Source: an uncultured Rhodanobacteraceae bacterium (GTDB lineage: Bacteria; Pseudomonadota; Gammaproteobacteria; Xanthomonadales; Rhodanobacteraceae). Taken from it: DNA of 5,609 bases. Where the stretch lies: contig CAJXGK010000144.1 in the NCBI GenBank assembly GCA_913053815.1, positions 1 to 5,609 of the forward strand. Reading direction: 5' to 3'. A model generated the notes under the pieces. It was given only the letters and a program-made list of their open reading frames with translations, did no database searches and was not told where the DNA came from. A program made the translations under genes and the position numbers. This document shows positions 4,971 through 5,609 of the stretch, piece after piece (the stretch's first letter is position 1; every line of letters begins with the position of its first letter).

Positions 4971-5609
4971 CCATTGTGGCTATGCCGCCTTGCTGGGTAG
5001 ACCGAACGTAGGTAAATCATCGCTGCTCAATGCCATGCTGGGCACTCATCTGAGCATTGTCAGTCCCAAGCCGCAAACAACCCGTCATCGCATCCTAGGC
5101 ATCCTCGATCGGCCTGCTGCACAACTCCTGTTTGTTGACACTCCAGGGCTGCACCGGGGAGCCCGCCGGGCGCTTAATCGCACTTTGAATCGCTGTGCAC
5201 AAGCCGCCCTTACGGGGGTAGATGTTGCTATCCAGGTAGTAGAAGCTGGGAAGTGGACCGACGAGGACAGTGCCGTCTATGCGGCAATGGAAGCCCAAAA
5301 CATGACAAGGTTGTTGGCGGTCAATAAAATTGACCGCATTCGCGACAAGTCGGTACTGCTGCCGTTCCTTGCTGCGACTAGCAAGAATCGTGAATACGCC
5401 TCAGTGTTACTGGTTTCGGCCCGCCGTAAGAAGGGGCTGGAAGCACTACAGCAGGCCATCATCAAGCATCTCCCGGAACGCGAGGCACTTTATAAAAATG
5501 ATGAACTGACCGATCGAAGTGAACGCTTTCTGGCTGCGGAGATGGTACGTGAACAGCTCATGCTGCATCTTGAGGAGGAGCTGCCTTATGCCACCACGGT
5601 CGAGATCGA
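4951..5609 (+). CDS. era: GTPase Era, 3' partial
   Basis: Era is an essential GTPase that binds the 3' end of 16S rRNA and assists 30S maturation. The reading frame is open from 4951 to the window end, giving 219 residues of an expected 295-300. Motifs counted from the ATG at 4951 are G1 GRPNVGKS (16-23), the Era switch segment QTTRHRI (42-48), G3 DTPGL (63-67), G4 NKID (125-128) and G5 SAR (156-158). After the GTPase domain come TDRSERFLAAEMVREQLM and ELPYATTVEI, the typical start of the C-terminal KH RNA-binding domain, most of which is cut off. There are two adjacent in-frame ATGs (4951 and 4954); the first forms an ATGA overlap with the rnc stop, the second overlaps it by one base. No separate ribosome site is visible, which fits translational coupling to rnc as known in E. 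coli. In relatives recO follows. Confidence 0.97.
   Translation, partial: MMPDSGFHCGYAALLGRPNVGKSSLLNAMLGTHLSIVSPKPQTTRHRILGILDRPAAQLLFVDTPGLHRGARRALNRTLNRCAQAALTGVDVAIQVVEAGKWTDEDSAVYAAMEAQNMTRLLAVNKIDRIRDKSVLLPFLAATSKNREYASVLLVSARRKKGLEALQQAIIKHLPEREALYKNDELTDRSERFLAAEMVREQLMLHLEEELPYATTVEI
5317..5337. repeat. 9-bp inverted repeat over the Era NKxD codons
   Basis: GCGGTCAAT (5317-5325) and ATTGACCGC (5329-5337) are exact reverse complements separated by AAA. They encode A-V-N-K-I-D-R, the G4 guanine-specificity motif. The repeat could form a tight RNA stem, but part of the symmetry follows from the required amino acids. Confidence 0.6.

Noticed and set aside
1..5609. Search for mobile elements, CRISPR arrays, tRNA/rRNA genes or an accessory defence system
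   Set aside because: All six frames are explained by the conserved core gene block; no transposase, repeat-spacer pattern or RNA gene was seen. A novel multi-gene system is not supported here.

Overview
The window is one co-directional (+ strand) gene block with no gaps longer than about 120 bases. It reads: a Do/HtrA-family periplasmic serine protease (mucD/degQ-like, 5' end outside the window), lepA, lepB, a small DUF4845 membrane protein, rnc, and era (3' end outside the window). This order is the one known downstream of the sigma-E/AlgU-mucAB stress locus in beta- and gammaproteobacteria (mucD-lepA-lepB-DUF4845-rnc-era-recO). The window is therefore a chromosomal core region of a proteobacterium, most likely gammaproteobacterial judging from the 229-residue RNase III without the long C-terminal tail common in betaproteobacteria. 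I cannot name a genus.

Layout: 1-1080 protease C-terminal three quarters (Asp and Ser of the triad, two PDZ domains); 1081-1197 a gene-free spacer with a strong GC hairpin and a 14-bp palindrome; 1198-2991 lepA; 3030-3872 lepB; 3901-4287 DUF4845 protein; 4265-4954 rnc, overlapping the gene before it; 4951-5609 era, overlapping rnc by 4 bases in an ATGA junction. Spacing tightens from lepA onward (38 bases, 28 bases, overlap, overlap), which suggests one transcript with translational coupling at its 3' end.

Together the genes link envelope quality control (protease), protein export (signal peptidase I), elongation or ribosome assembly (LepA/EF4) and rRNA processing or 30S maturation (RNase III, Era). 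No mobile element, CRISPR array, tRNA or rRNA was seen, and the gene content is ordinary. The unusual material lies in nucleotide-level structure inside and between the genes: a perfect 26-bp palindrome within lepB (3599-3624), a long bulged hairpin whose loop holds the rnc stop and era start (4931-4970), a perfect 10-bp stem with a UNCG-type loop before lepA (1136-1159), and a 9-bp inverted repeat over the era NKxD codons (5317-5337). The small DUF4845 protein has a type IV prepilin-like N-terminus and is the one gene here without a known function.
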